Source: Thermosediminibacterales bacterium
GTDB taxonomy: Bacteria; Bacillota; Thermosediminibacteria; Koleobacterales; JARRCM01
Assembly (NCBI GenBank): GCA_029982205.1
Contig: JARRCM010000014.1
Span: 1-53,346, forward strand
Reading direction: 5' to 3'
DNA: 53,346 nt
This document shows, in pieces, positions 1-7,851 of the stretch. Position numbers and translations under genes: made by a program. A model generated the notes under the pieces. That model saw only the letters and a list, made by a program, of their open reading frames with translations. It was not told the DNA's origin and did no database searches. Positions within the stretch are counted from its first letter, which is position 1. The number at the start of each line of letters is the position of its first letter.

Positions 1-1
1 A

Positions 2-901
2 AAAAATTTTACCATCTTCAAATGCCGTAATGATAACTGTCCTAAATGGGTTAGACAACATCGTAGATACCGCTTTAGGGCTTATGATTTTGATCCTAAA
101 GAACTTGAATGCGCTTCACCAATTAATGCACCGGTTAACCTTGCTAAAAGCCGGTTTGGCCCGTTTTTGATTGCTCAGGCTGTTAATTTGTATATAAGTC
201 TCGGTCTGTCTTTAAGACAAGCTGCTTCTGCTATAAATCAGTTCTGGCAGGTCCAGGTTTCTTATGAAACTATTCAAACTTGGGTGGTTTCTTTGGCTTC
301 AAAGCTTGCTCCTTTGGTTAAGTTAATTCATCTTCCTTTATCAGGTATTGTTGTTATTGATGAAACTTACATTAAGGTTAAAGGCAAATGGCATTATCTT
401 TTTACCGCCTTTGATGGTTTGAGGGGGTTTATTATATCTCAGCATATTTCCCCTCACAGAGATGTTAAGGCTGCTTTGGCTATTCTTAAGGATGTCGTTG
501 AACGTTATAATAAACGTGAGTTTGTTTTTGTTTCTGATAAAGCTCCTATTTATAAGGTGGCCGTCCAGGCTGCTTCTGTTTTCTTCGATGCTAGAATCCG
601 TCACCGACCGGTGCTGGGAATTTCCCCTCCTCCTGAAGGTGATTCGCATACTTATAGACGTTATAAAAACCGTATTGAGCGCCTTTTTGGCTCATATAAG
701 GCTCATTATAAACGCCATAAATCTTTTGGCTCTTTTGAAGGCGCTGTGGCCCATGCTCTACTCTTTCAGCTCCATTATAACCATTTGAAACCCCATGCGG
801 CTTTCGACAACAGGCCACCTGTTCTTCTTAAAGACCACCGGGGTAATCCGGTTGATGATTGGTCTAAACTGATTAGGTGGATCGCTGATAATGTTGCCTA
901 A
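2..901 (+). CDS. IS transposase, DDE type (IS6/IS240-like), 5' end cut by window
   Basis: The frame is open from base 2, so the gene starts left of the window; the TTG at 167 is internal. The first visible residues carry a CRNDNC zinc-finger-like pair, followed by a helix-turn-helix-like segment (SLRQAASAI). The DDE catalytic core follows: D in VIDETYIKVKGKWHYLF, D in FVSDKAPIY and E in RIERLFGSYK. The IDETY/KGKWHYL block and the spacing fit the DDE_Tnp_IS240 (IS6-like) fold. The C-terminus looks intact (stop at 899-901). It lies directly downstream of nothing visible and next to the 3' end of a polysaccharide operon on the other strand. The exact IS family is not certain because the left end is missing. 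Confidence 0.85.
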   Translation, partial: KNFTIFKCRNDNCPKWVRQHRRYRFRAYDFDPKELECASPINAPVNLAKSRFGPFLIAQAVNLYISLGLSLRQAASAINQFWQVQVSYETIQTWVVSLASKLAPLVKLIHLPLSGIVVIDETYIKVKGKWHYLFTAFDGLRGFIISQHISPHRDVKAALAILKDVVERYNKREFVFVSDKAPIYKVAVQAASVFFDARIRHRPVLGISPPPEGDSHTYRRYKNRIERLFGSYKAHYKRHKSFGSFEGAVAHALLFQLHYNHLKPHAAFDNRPPVLLKDHRGNPVDDWSKLIRWIADNVA

Positions 902-939
902 ACCTTAATACGATTGAATCTATTTGGTTTTGTCGCTTG

Positions 940-1064
940 TGGATTGGTTCTATCTTCTGTTTGTTTGCCTGACGGCTTCTGTCAAGGGCCCACAAAGCGG
1001 GGCGGTAGCCTTTACCCTTGACAGGTTCCGGAAGGTAAACTAAACTAAAATAAAAACCAATCCA
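940..1064. repeat. Nested inverted-repeat element downstream of the transposase
   Basis: Three nested inverted repeats share one centre. The outer arms are 940-949 (TGGATTGGTT) and 1055-1064. The middle arms are 964-970 (GTTTGCC) and 1034-1040, with one G-T wobble. The inner arms are 979-988 (CTGTCAAGGG) and 1015-1024, perfect over 10 bp. The loop 989-1014 is GC-rich. This could be the subterminal end of the insertion sequence, a structured RNA or a separate palindromic repeat. There is no U-tract, so it is not a standard terminator. No gene is visible in 902-1204; 1065-1204 shows only a weak 6-bp hairpin (GATTCC/GGAATC near 1173-1194). Confidence 0.6.
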
Positions 1065-1204
1065 TTGTCTAAAGGGTCAGTATGCCTTTTTTGTAGTTTC
1101 CTGGAATTACTATCTGCTCATTGACACAGCTTTACTCCTAATAATATCAAGTCTGTTTGTTATCTACTGCCTTCTGATTCCAATTTTTGGGGAATCCTCA
1201 TGTC

Positions 1205-2332
1205 TTATCTGACGCTACCAAGAGATACCTTTTTATCATTTAAAAGCTGCAAATACATTTTTTCAGTCTCTTCAGCCATTTTCAACGCATTAAAACTTTT
1301 TTCCACAGTCTCTCTTCCTTTTTCAGCTAATTTTAGCCTTAAATTCCTGTCAATCATCAACATCTCAATTGCATCGGCTAACCCATGTTCATCTCCGGAT
1401 TTCACCAAAAGGCCGTTATGCATGTGTTTTATAATCTCAGGAATGCCTCCTGTTTTTGTGCCGATTACGGGAACGCCGCACGCCATAGACTCAAGCAGAG
1501 CCAATCCTAAACCTTCTGAAAGGGAAGGCAAAACAGATATGTCTAAATTCTTTATTATCGAAATGACATCTTTTCTGTATCCTAAAATATATACATCGTT
1601 TTCCATGCCTAAATTTTTGATTTGATTTTCCAGGTTGTTTTTGTAAACACCGTCTCCTATAAACAAAACTTTAAATTGTTTATCTCTCTGTTTTAGCTTC
1701 TGCAGTGCTTTTAAAAGTATTTCATGCCCTTTTTCCGGAGTCAGCCTTGCAACAACACCAATAACAAAAATGTTTTCATCAAACCCCAATTCCTTCTTAA
1801 TGTTTTTAAATCCGGCATTATGTATTTCTTCAAAATCAATGCCGTTATATATCACAGTTATTTTGTTTGAAGGAAATCCATCTCTCACCAATGAGTCTTT
1901 AACTGCGTTCGAGACAGCAACAGCTCTGTCCGTAAATAAGGAGATTAATCTGTTCTGAAGTTTTCCCATCTTCGTTCTGTTCTTACCTATTCCATGACGT
2001 GTATAAACTTTAACGGGAACCTTGTTGAGAACTGCCGCCAGCCTCCCTGAAAGGTTTGCGTGTGTATGAACTATATGATATTTGTTTTTAGAAAAGTAGC
2101 AGTTTAATACTCTAAATTGTTTTAAACTGAGGGTGTTGTCACCATCCGGGAGTTCAAGCAAATTAAAATCGAGATTTGAAAACAGCTTAAACAACTCGCC
2201 ATTATGAGGGCAAATGATATCTATATTAAACAATTCGGTATTGCTGTATTTCAGTAAGTTCCACAGGTACCTTCCTGCTCCGCCCACATTTACATCACTT
2301 ATTACATGTGCCAGTCTGTACACTCTTTTCAC
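1205..2332 (-). CDS. Glycosyltransferase family 4
   Basis: This is a GT4 (GT-B fold) sugar transferase. It would move a sugar from a nucleotide donor to a lipid-linked acceptor at the inner face of the membrane. The N-terminus has HVISDVNVGGAGRYL, the acceptor-side glycine loop. The middle has VVARLTPEKGHEILL. The C-terminal domain has SLSEGLGLALLESMACGVPV, the E-x7-E donor-binding motif, and TGGIPEII. Length (about 375 aa) is normal. The start is uncertain: a GTG at 2332 gives MKRVYRLAHVIS, while a TTG at 2338 is the longest form. It overlaps the 3' end of the O-antigen ligase gene and is the last gene of the operon. The acceptor and sugar cannot be read from sequence. Confidence 0.85.
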   Translation of the reverse strand: MKRVYRLAHVISDVNVGGAGRYLWNLLKYSNTELFNIDIICPHNGELFKLFSNLDFNLLELPDGDNTLSLKQFRVLNCYFSKNKYHIVHTHANLSGRLAAVLNKVPVKVYTRHGIGKNRTKMGKLQNRLISLFTDRAVAVSNAVKDSLVRDGFPSNKITVIYNGIDFEEIHNAGFKNIKKELGFDENIFVIGVVARLTPEKGHEILLKALQKLKQRDKQFKVLFIGDGVYKNNLENQIKNLGMENDVYILGYRKDVISIIKNLDISVLPSLSEGLGLALLESMACGVPVIGTKTGGIPEIIKHMHNGLLVKSGDEHGLADAIEMLMIDRNLRLKLAEKGRETVEKSFNALKMAEETEKMYLQLLNDKKVSLGSVR

Positions 2333-3647
2333 CGCCAAAAATTTTCACTGTTGTTATTGTCAGTCCCACAAGCAGCCAAAACAGGAATGTTATTTTGGGA
2401 TTATACCACACTAAATCCACCATGCCATGCAGAAGGTGTCCCCCTATCCCTGCCAGCACTGCAGGAATAACAAACTTGGCATAATCCTCTTTGATTTTGC
2501 AAAAACAGTTTTTAAGCGCAAAAATATAATAATTTCTAATAAACCATGCAAAAAATATCAGACCCATCATTCCTAATTCCAATGCAATCTGTAAAAACAG
2601 ATTATGGGAATGTACGGCAGGTGTCCCCTGTATCATGTAATTAGGATATATTTTTTGAAATGATGAAAGGCCTAAACCTATGCCCCTCCACCAAAAATCC
2701 TTAAGCATTCTAATAGATGACAGCCAAATTGTTATTCTATAAGCATTTGAACTTTCACTCAAGTCCGTAATTGTCGCAGCCCTCTCCATAACTCCTGAGG
2801 GCAGCAGCAAAGGAGCTAACAATAAAAGCATCAAAAAAACAATTAACAACTTTCTTTCCTTTAATAAAATCAAAATCACTGCAGCAAAAAGCAGGCCAAG
2901 CCAGCCGCCCCGGGAATAAGTAAACAGCAAACCCAATCCCATTATAATTGTAAACAGGATGTAAAAAGTTTTTAAAAGCGTTGATGAACTATACATAAAC
3001 AAGGCAAACGGCAAAGGTATAATTAAAACCAAAAACTCTGCCAAAACGTTAGGATTGTCAAATGTTGCATATACCCTTGTTGAAATGGATTTAAACCTCG
3101 AAGGGTCTATCCAGGACCTTGCGGTTTCAACACCCGTAGAGTATTGATATATCGCGTACAATCCGATAACTGAAGCAGTTAAAATGATCAATAGTATTAT
3201 AAAGTGAAGCTCTTTTTTGTTTTTGATGTTGAGATATGTTACAGGTAAAAGAAGGAAGTACCCGAGGTATATTATAAAAGTTTTAAAAGAAACCAATAAA
3301 TCCTGTCCAAAAAACACCGCAGCAAAAACACTTATCATAAAACCTGTCAAAGGTATTTCAACACCTGTATAGTTATATTCTTTTTTATCATTAAAGGCTT
3401 TTAAAAAGGTTATACCTGCAGTCAATAAAATTATCAATAAAGTAGTGGTTGTTGGAAGTAAAGGTATTGATACAACCGTAAAGACAATGCCGTATAAAGG
3501 ATTATATAATATCGCAGCAAAAACCAATACGGCCAAAAACACCTTAAAACTGCTTGAAAACGGTATATATATTGTCAATAATCCTAAAAAAGCACCAAAT
3601 ATTACAGCTGCTATAACCGTTTTTCTTGTTGTTAAAGCTGCAAGCAT
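2295..3647 (-). CDS. O-antigen ligase / Wzy-like polytopic membrane protein
   Basis: About 450 aa with roughly ten or more hydrophobic segments. A large external loop around residues 190-330 contains the PNVLAEFL, YSRGGWLGLL and PAVHSHNLFLQIALELG blocks that mark the Wzy_C / O-antigen ligase superfamily. Such proteins polymerise or ligate undecaprenyl-linked glycans at the outer face of the membrane. An ATG at 3647 is preceded by TAGGTGATTTA, a better start than the ATG at 3674 that overlaps the upstream gene. It sits between a small membrane protein and a GT4, which supports a role in surface-polysaccharide assembly. In a Gram-positive the product could be a secreted or wall-linked glycan; the specific polymer is unknown. 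Confidence 0.8.
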   Translation of the reverse strand: MLAALTTRKTVIAAVIFGAFLGLLTIYIPFSSSFKVFLAVLVFAAILYNPLYGIVFTVVSIPLLPTTTTLLIILLTAGITFLKAFNDKKEYNYTGVEIPLTGFMISVFAAVFFGQDLLVSFKTFIIYLGYFLLLPVTYLNIKNKKELHFIILLIILTASVIGLYAIYQYSTGVETARSWIDPSRFKSISTRVYATFDNPNVLAEFLVLIIPLPFALFMYSSSTLLKTFYILFTIIMGLGLLFTYSRGGWLGLLFAAVILILLKERKLLIVFLMLLLLAPLLLPSGVMERAATITDLSESSNAYRITIWLSSIRMLKDFWWRGIGLGLSSFQKIYPNYMIQGTPAVHSHNLFLQIALELGMMGLIFFAWFIRNYYIFALKNCFCKIKEDYAKFVIPAVLAGIGGHLLHGMVDLVWYNPKITFLFWLLVGLTITTVKIFGGEKSVQTGTCNK

Positions 3648-3663
3648 TAAATCACCTACAATC

Positions 3664-4152
3664 TTAAATCTCATTCATAAATTTGTTAAATAAATACACT
3701 GCCAAATTCACAAATTTGCTGTTTTTAACTATCCATCTGAACCTATTGATAAAAAGAATCAGCACCATGGCCAAAACCAATAAAACAATTACAATAACAT
3801 CATTCAAACCTGCTCCGCCTTTTATTGCTTCAATAATCTTAACAATCACAAACATGCTTAACATTGTATAGACAATAAACAGAACAGAATTAATGAGATT
3901 TACAGCCCTACTGTTGTTAATGGAAACGGCACAGCTTCTCAAAGGCTCTTGAAAAAATTTGCCCGGTTTTGATGCGATTTTCTTAATAAATTTATAGGAC
4001 ACACTGTTATAAACATATTTCTCGTCAAGTGTCTTAATTAAATAGTCAAACAGGATGCTTTCTTTAAAAACATGAACAGTTTTCAATATGAGTTTATAAG
4101 TCATACTTTCCAAAAAAAACTTGTATAAAATCTTCAGCAGTTTAACAGTCAT
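3664..4152 (-). CDS. Small membrane protein of the polysaccharide operon (unknown)
   Basis: I do not recognise a family. The 162-residue product is basic and helical in its first half. It has two clear hydrophobic helices (about residues 92-112, VLFIVYTMLSMFVIVKII, and 120-140, DVIVIVLLVLAMVLILFI) and a basic tail. The ATG at 4152 has AGAGG nine bases upstream and is preferred to the TTG at 4161. The start lies one base after the stop of the DUF4330 gene, so the two are translationally linked. The stop overlaps the longest form of the next gene. An accessory or membrane-anchoring role in glycan export or assembly is inference from the neighbours only. Confidence 0.7.
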   Translation of the reverse strand: MTVKLLKILYKFFLESMTYKLILKTVHVFKESILFDYLIKTLDEKYVYNSVSYKFIKKIASKPGKFFQEPLRSCAVSINNSRAVNLINSVLFIVYTMLSMFVIVKIIEAIKGGAGLNDVIVIVLLVLAMVLILFINRFRWIVKNSKFVNLAVYLFNKFMNEI

Positions 4153-4153
4153 A

Positions 4154-4654
4154 TCAATCAACCTCTATATCCCAAACGGTAGATATTACAGAATAATATG
4201 TTGAACTCATTAAAAAGGTTGTACCGATTCTGATTTCCTTTTTTCCCACCAGAATCACGTTCGGGGTAACAATCCCTCTGGTTTTCAATTTTATATACAT
4301 GTCTTTATAGATTTTTGATTCTGCCAGGACTAATTCCCCATCTGATGTTGGAAGCTCTGCCACATGAGGTTTGCTTTTTACCTCTACAACTTCACCAATT
4401 ACCACATTCGTTTTTCCGTCTCTAACAATATCCCCCGGCTTTACGGCATTTACCGTAACAGGCCTTACTTTTTCAACAAACACAGTATATTTAAATTCCT
4501 TTTCGTTTGTTTCTACTCCCTGGCCTTCATTAATCTTATTAAAGTCCAGCTTGACTGCAAACCTTCCAATGAGTAAGATTATAAAAACTATAACCAGCAA
4601 ATCAATCAGGTTGATTTTACCAAAGAGTCGACCTTTTTCATCAATTATTTTCAT
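4154..4654 (-). CDS. DUF4330 family membrane-anchored protein
   Basis: 166 aa. A cytoplasmic N-terminus is followed by one membrane helix (about residues 17-35, IDLLVIVFIILLIGRFAV) and an extracytoplasmic beta-rich domain. That domain has the pattern VRPVTVNAVKPGDIVRDG and a GEVVEVKSKP block. The layout (short MKIIDEKGRLFGKIN lead, one helix, beta domain) matches DUF4330, which recurs in Firmicutes polysaccharide clusters. The ATG at 4654 begins two bases after the stop of the upstream GT4, and the gene runs straight into the next membrane protein. No catalytic residues are evident; a scaffold or export-helper role is inference. Confidence 0.7.
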   Translation of the reverse strand: MKIIDEKGRLFGKINLIDLLVIVFIILLIGRFAVKLDFNKINEGQGVETNEKEFKYTVFVEKVRPVTVNAVKPGDIVRDGKTNVVIGEVVEVKSKPHVAELPTSDGELVLAESKIYKDMYIKLKTRGIVTPNVILVGKKEIRIGTTFLMSSTYYSVISTVWDIEVD

Positions 4655-4656
4655 TT

Positions 4657-5754
4657 TTACAGACCTGCCTTCCGATAAACTTGAATAATTTTATCTGTCA
4701 TAGTTTCTATAGAAAAGTTTTCTTTAACCATATTTCTGCCAAATTCACCCAGCTTTTCACAAAGCTTTTCATTTTGAAGTAATGTTTTTATGTTTTCTGC
4801 AAGCAGATTTTCGGTTGTTTCCCGGGCAAACCCCCTGCCGCTGAAATTATGTTTCTTCCCTTTTTCAAAGTTATGCTCATCTATTATTCCCATAAATCCG
4901 GCTTCTCCTGCAGCAACAACAGGTTTTCCCATGGCCATGGCTTCTAATGCTACCCTTCCCACACCTACAGCAATATCAGACAAATTGAGCAGGTCAGGAA
5001 TATCGGTCCTTGCTCCAAGTACATTTATATACGGTTTAACTGCCTTTGAATTTTCAGCCGCTGCTCTTTTTTTTATTTTATTAAGCTTGTTTCCTTCTCC
5101 AACAATTGTAAATGAGACATTGTTAAATTCCCTTTTGATTTTCGGAGCACAATTTATGAGTTTTACCGCTATTTCTCCCCTTGCATCTTCAAGCCTGCTG
5201 ATATAAATAATCGATTTCTCTTCTCGCTTTATCCGCGGTTTTTGAACAGAGTTAAACTCTGTTAAGTCTATTCCATTAGATATCACAGTGATTCTTTCTG
5301 GAGGATAACCAAAGTTTTTAATAAGATGTTCTTTGACATCTTCACTTACCGCAATTACCCAATCTCCCCATTTTGTCAGGGTTTTGAGGATATAACCCGC
5401 ACTGTATATTCCGTGGCTTGTAGTTACTACCGGCTTATTGTATTTTTTCCCTAATTTCACTGAAATCCATGCCGGTATTCTGGCATGGGCGTGGATTAAG
5501 TCAATATGGTTTTCTTGAATAACACTGTTTAATCTGGTTAAAGCCTGGAATATAGCCCAGGGATTTTTAGTGTTAAGAGGCACTGAGTAATGTTTAATAT
5601 TGTTTTCCTCTAATCTTTTAACCAAACACCCCCCCGCAGAAGCCACTACAACATTATAGCCTCTATTTGACAATTCCCTGGCCAGTGAAATTGCATGGGT
5701 TTCCGCCCCTCCCGTATTTAATGACATAAGGGTCAATAATATATTTTTATTCAT
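4657..5754 (-). CDS. Glycosyltransferase family 4
   Basis: First gene of the polysaccharide operon. The N-terminus MNKNILLTLMSLNTGGAETH carries the GT4 glycine-rich loop with GAETH. The middle has THGIYSAGY and ISNGIDLTEF. The donor domain has GVGRVALEAMAMGKPVVAAGEAG, an E-x7-E-like motif with the first acidic residue replaced (GRVALE), so donor contacts may be atypical. The ATG at 5754 is chosen because AAGGAGAG lies 11 bases upstream; the frame stays open to 5829 but lacks a ribosome site there. The stop abuts the DUF4330 gene. Substrate unknown. The membrane-side synthesis role is inferred from the ligase two genes on. Confidence 0.85.
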   Translation of the reverse strand: MNKNILLTLMSLNTGGAETHAISLARELSNRGYNVVVASAGGCLVKRLEENNIKHYSVPLNTKNPWAIFQALTRLNSVIQENHIDLIHAHARIPAWISVKLGKKYNKPVVTTSHGIYSAGYILKTLTKWGDWVIAVSEDVKEHLIKNFGYPPERITVISNGIDLTEFNSVQKPRIKREEKSIIYISRLEDARGEIAVKLINCAPKIKREFNNVSFTIVGEGNKLNKIKKRAAAENSKAVKPYINVLGARTDIPDLLNLSDIAVGVGRVALEAMAMGKPVVAAGEAGFMGIIDEHNFEKGKKHNFSGRGFARETTENLLAENIKTLLQNEKLCEKLGEFGRNMVKENFSIETMTDKIIQVYRKAGL

Positions 5755-5904
5755 CGGTAGAGCTCTCCTTATAATAAAACTTTCACCAATTATTATTTCC
5801 ATCTTTTGGATTTTAATCCCTGGTGTCATTCTATAATAAATTCTTTATAAAAACCATAAATCCTTTTTTTCTCCTGTTTAATAAAAAAGCAAAAAATTAA
5901 GTGA

Positions 5905-5946
5905 AGCAAAAAAAGATGGAGTCTCATGAGACTCCATCTTTTTTTA
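5905..5946 (-). terminator. Intrinsic terminator of the first permease gene
   Basis: A perfect 15-bp palindrome (arms centred at 5926/5927, GATGGAGTCTCATGAGAC) is followed on the minus strand by a run of seven T. It lies 26 bases after the permease stop at 5972 and separates that gene from the polysaccharide operon. Confidence 0.9.
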
Positions 5947-5971
5947 ATGTTTTTACACCTTTCATCAGGTT

Positions 5972-7357
5972 TTACATAAGTATTACACCGACTATTGTTG
6001 ATACAACCAGGCCAACAACAACCGGTATAAAGTTCTTTCTTACAAGGTCTAATACAGAAACCCCTACAATACCGGCAACGGCTACGAGGGAACACCATGC
6101 TACAAGTGTCCCGCCACCACACCAGATCGCGCCCATCTGACCGATTGCGCCAAGGGAAGTGGCTATATTCACCGAACCGTTGGCCATGGCTCCTGCCAGA
6201 GTTCCAACAAGGGGCAGGCCTGAGAATCCGGAACCATCAAGACCTGTTATAGCACCGAGGATTAACATACCGAATCCGGCCAGGAAACCGGTTGGAGGTA
6301 TAACTTGAGAAATCATCTTACCAACATCGAACAGGAATCCCGGCGCGCCTTCCCCTAAAATTCCAACAACTGCTTCAGGGTTGCCAAGGAAGAAGAAGCC
6401 TGCAATGGGAATAATCGGGCCCATTACCTTAAACGCAAACACCAAGCCATCAGCCAGATAATCGCCTATTGCATCAAGCCCTTCCATGCCTTTTACCATA
6501 AGTGACGCCACAACCATTATCAGGAAGGCTACACCACCCAGCAGAGCGGAAGCATCGCCGCCTTTAATATCAAACACAAACATAGCAACTACAACGCCAA
6601 TCATGGCTACAATAAGCAAGTTTTTTAAGAAAGGAGCGTATTGTTCCTTTTCAAGCACAACCGTTTCTTCCTGGACAGCTTTTACTTCAGGAGCAATTGA
6701 AGCTGCCTCTTCTTTTTGAGCCTGGAAATTTTTGATTTCGTTTCTGTTCATCCACCATGCAAGTGATATGGCAATTATGCCTGTAATAAAAGTCAGAAGG
6801 CCGCCGCGGGCTGTGAGCATTTCAACAGGAATCCCGGCAGCTTTTGCCGTCAATCCCGGAGCTCCTTGAATTATGATGTCGCCTCCCAGCGCCATACCCT
6901 GACCTGCCAGAGCAATCGCCACAGCTGCCATCATCGGCGGCAGCCCTGCATTAATCGTTGCAGGCGCCAGTAAAGCACCAATCAACGGAACTGCAGGCGT
7001 GGGCCAGAAAAACAGTGAAATGAAAAGAGTTGAAACTATTATTACCAAATAACTTACTAACGGCGTTTTCATGGAGTTTTGCAAAGGTTTAACAAGTAAA
7101 CGGTCAGCCCCTGTAACACTGAGGGATTTTAACATGGCAACCATTAATCCGATAATCATAAAGATGCTGAATAAGTCCTTTCCTGCAACTATGCTGGCAT
7201 TAAACAATGCCTGTATCCCACCTACAAAACTGCCTAAATAAACCCATCCGATTAAAAACGTAAAAACTATACACGGAATAATAACATTTCTCCGAATGAT
7301 CATGGTTAAAACCACGACCAGGACACCAATTACATAAAGCCAGTGAGCAGTTGTCAT
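5972..7357 (-). CDS. Permease of the ion-transporter (GntP/DcuC-like) type, copy 1
   Basis: 461 aa with about 11-12 membrane helices and a hydrophilic central linker (about residues 205-235). The two halves carry similar re-entrant-type motifs: FFWPTPAVPLIGALLAP and QGMALGGDIIIQGAPG in the first, GAITGLDGSGFSGLPLVGT in the second. This two-fold layout fits the IT superfamily of organic-anion/proton or sodium transporters. The substrate cannot be read. The ATG at 7357 has AAGGGGG ten bases upstream. A close paralog lies at 8801-10201 with a divergently read CDF transporter between them, suggesting duplication and possibly a shared ion or metal-chelate context (inference). It has its own terminator, so it is monocistronic. 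Confidence 0.8.
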   Translation of the reverse strand: MTTAHWLYVIGVLVVVLTMIIRRNVIIPCIVFTFLIGWVYLGSFVGGIQALFNASIVAGKDLFSIFMIIGLMVAMLKSLSVTGADRLLVKPLQNSMKTPLVSYLVIIVSTLFISLFFWPTPAVPLIGALLAPATINAGLPPMMAAVAIALAGQGMALGGDIIIQGAPGLTAKAAGIPVEMLTARGGLLTFITGIIAISLAWWMNRNEIKNFQAQKEEAASIAPEVKAVQEETVVLEKEQYAPFLKNLLIVAMIGVVVAMFVFDIKGGDASALLGGVAFLIMVVASLMVKGMEGLDAIGDYLADGLVFAFKVMGPIIPIAGFFFLGNPEAVVGILGEGAPGFLFDVGKMISQVIPPTGFLAGFGMLILGAITGLDGSGFSGLPLVGTLAGAMANGSVNIATSLGAIGQMGAIWCGGGTLVAWCSLVAVAGIVGVSVLDLVRKNFIPVVVGLVVSTIVGVILM

Positions 7358-7667
7358 TAAATTAATCCCCCTTATTTATCGATTTTTTTCTGTCTGCTGT
7401 TATATGCTTGTCTTTTATGCTGTTGTACCCGCGGCTTTTTCTATTCACCTCCTCTTTATTATTCAACAGCATAAAACTTTAAGATTGCGGCTCATCATTG
7501 ATGATCATGTTTCGTATATGTTTATTTTAAGTTCGACATTTATTTGCTAAACCCTTTTTGAATATAATATTTTTTATGTATTATTTATATTTTAAAATAT
7601 TATACTTTTCCTTTATGTTATGTTCATCTGTAATTATTTGTGATAGTTAATAAATATAAATTTTTGT
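7358..7667. other. Intergenic region between the permease and the CDF leader
   Basis: AT-rich, no convincing gene. It holds the upstream region of permease copy 1, including a perfect 5+5 palindrome ATCATTGATGAT at 7494-7505 that could be an operator. A strong Shine-Dalgarno-like GAGGAGG occurs near 7447-7454 on the minus strand without a usable start codon. A 36-codon frame at 7362-7472 (minus) covers it but has no ribosome site of its own. No clear promoter was found for the permease. Confidence 0.4.
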
Positions 7668-7697
7668 TTGACATTTTTAAAACAAAACGCATATAAT
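7668..7697 (+). promoter_or_regulatory. Sigma-A promoter of the CDF gene
   Basis: TTGACA (7668-7673) and TATAAT (7692-7697), both consensus hexamers, with an 18-base spacer. The expected start of transcription is near 7704, which leaves a 5' leader of about 148 nt before the CDF start codon. Confidence 0.85.
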
Positions 7698-7703
7698 TAA
7701 ATT

Positions 7704-7851
7704 AAAGATCAGTTTCAATCTATTTTAATAGATTTGAAACAGGCACTTCGCGTGCAGCAAGTTCTGCGGGATCTACCTGCAGGCTTTTTTGTTTATATTC
7801 AGCTGAAAAGCAGTTTATGTTTGCGGATTTTAGAAAGGGGAATATAGACTA
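7704..7851 (+). promoter_or_regulatory. Structured leader (riboswitch-like attenuator) of the CDF gene
   Basis: The leader can close a multi-helix junction with AGATC (7706-7710) paired to GATCT (7770-7774). That junction encloses three hairpins: 7712-7740 (12-13 bp with one bulge), 7743-7755 (GCAC/GTGC) and 7754-7767 (GCAG/CTGC). The closing strand and the third hairpin overlap the terminator stem at 7764-7782, so junction and terminator exclude each other. That is the usual logic of a riboswitch or attenuator. I could not match it to the NiCo, Mn (yybP-ykoY), fluoride or other classes I know. The ligand is unknown; a metal is a guess from the downstream transporter. Confidence 0.6.
7764..7790 (+). 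terminator. Attenuator terminator in the CDF leader
   Basis: A 7-bp stem CTGCGGG / CCTGCAG (one G-U pair, loop ATCTA) is followed by GC and six T. It lies 60 bases before the CDF ATG and inside its transcript, so it must be read through or prevented for expression. Confidence 0.75.

Noticed and set aside
5826-6140. Cys/Arg-rich frames across the 3' end of permease copy 1
   Set aside because: They are shadows of the permease; no start signals and the composition follows the real frame.
7362-7472. 36-codon minus-strand ORF before permease copy 1
   Set aside because: No ribosome site before its ATG and no recognisable product; the internal GAGGAGG has no start codon at a usable distance.
7532-7538. 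Second Spo0A-box core (TGTCGAA, minus strand) upstream of permease copy 1
   Set aside because: A 7-base match is expected several times by chance in this window and no sporulation gene follows.
7712-7740. Sequence similar to a type I/III CRISPR repeat (GTTTCAAT...TTGAAAC)
   Set aside because: Only one copy exists and it forms a hairpin in a transcribed leader with a terminator; no spacers or cas genes nearby.
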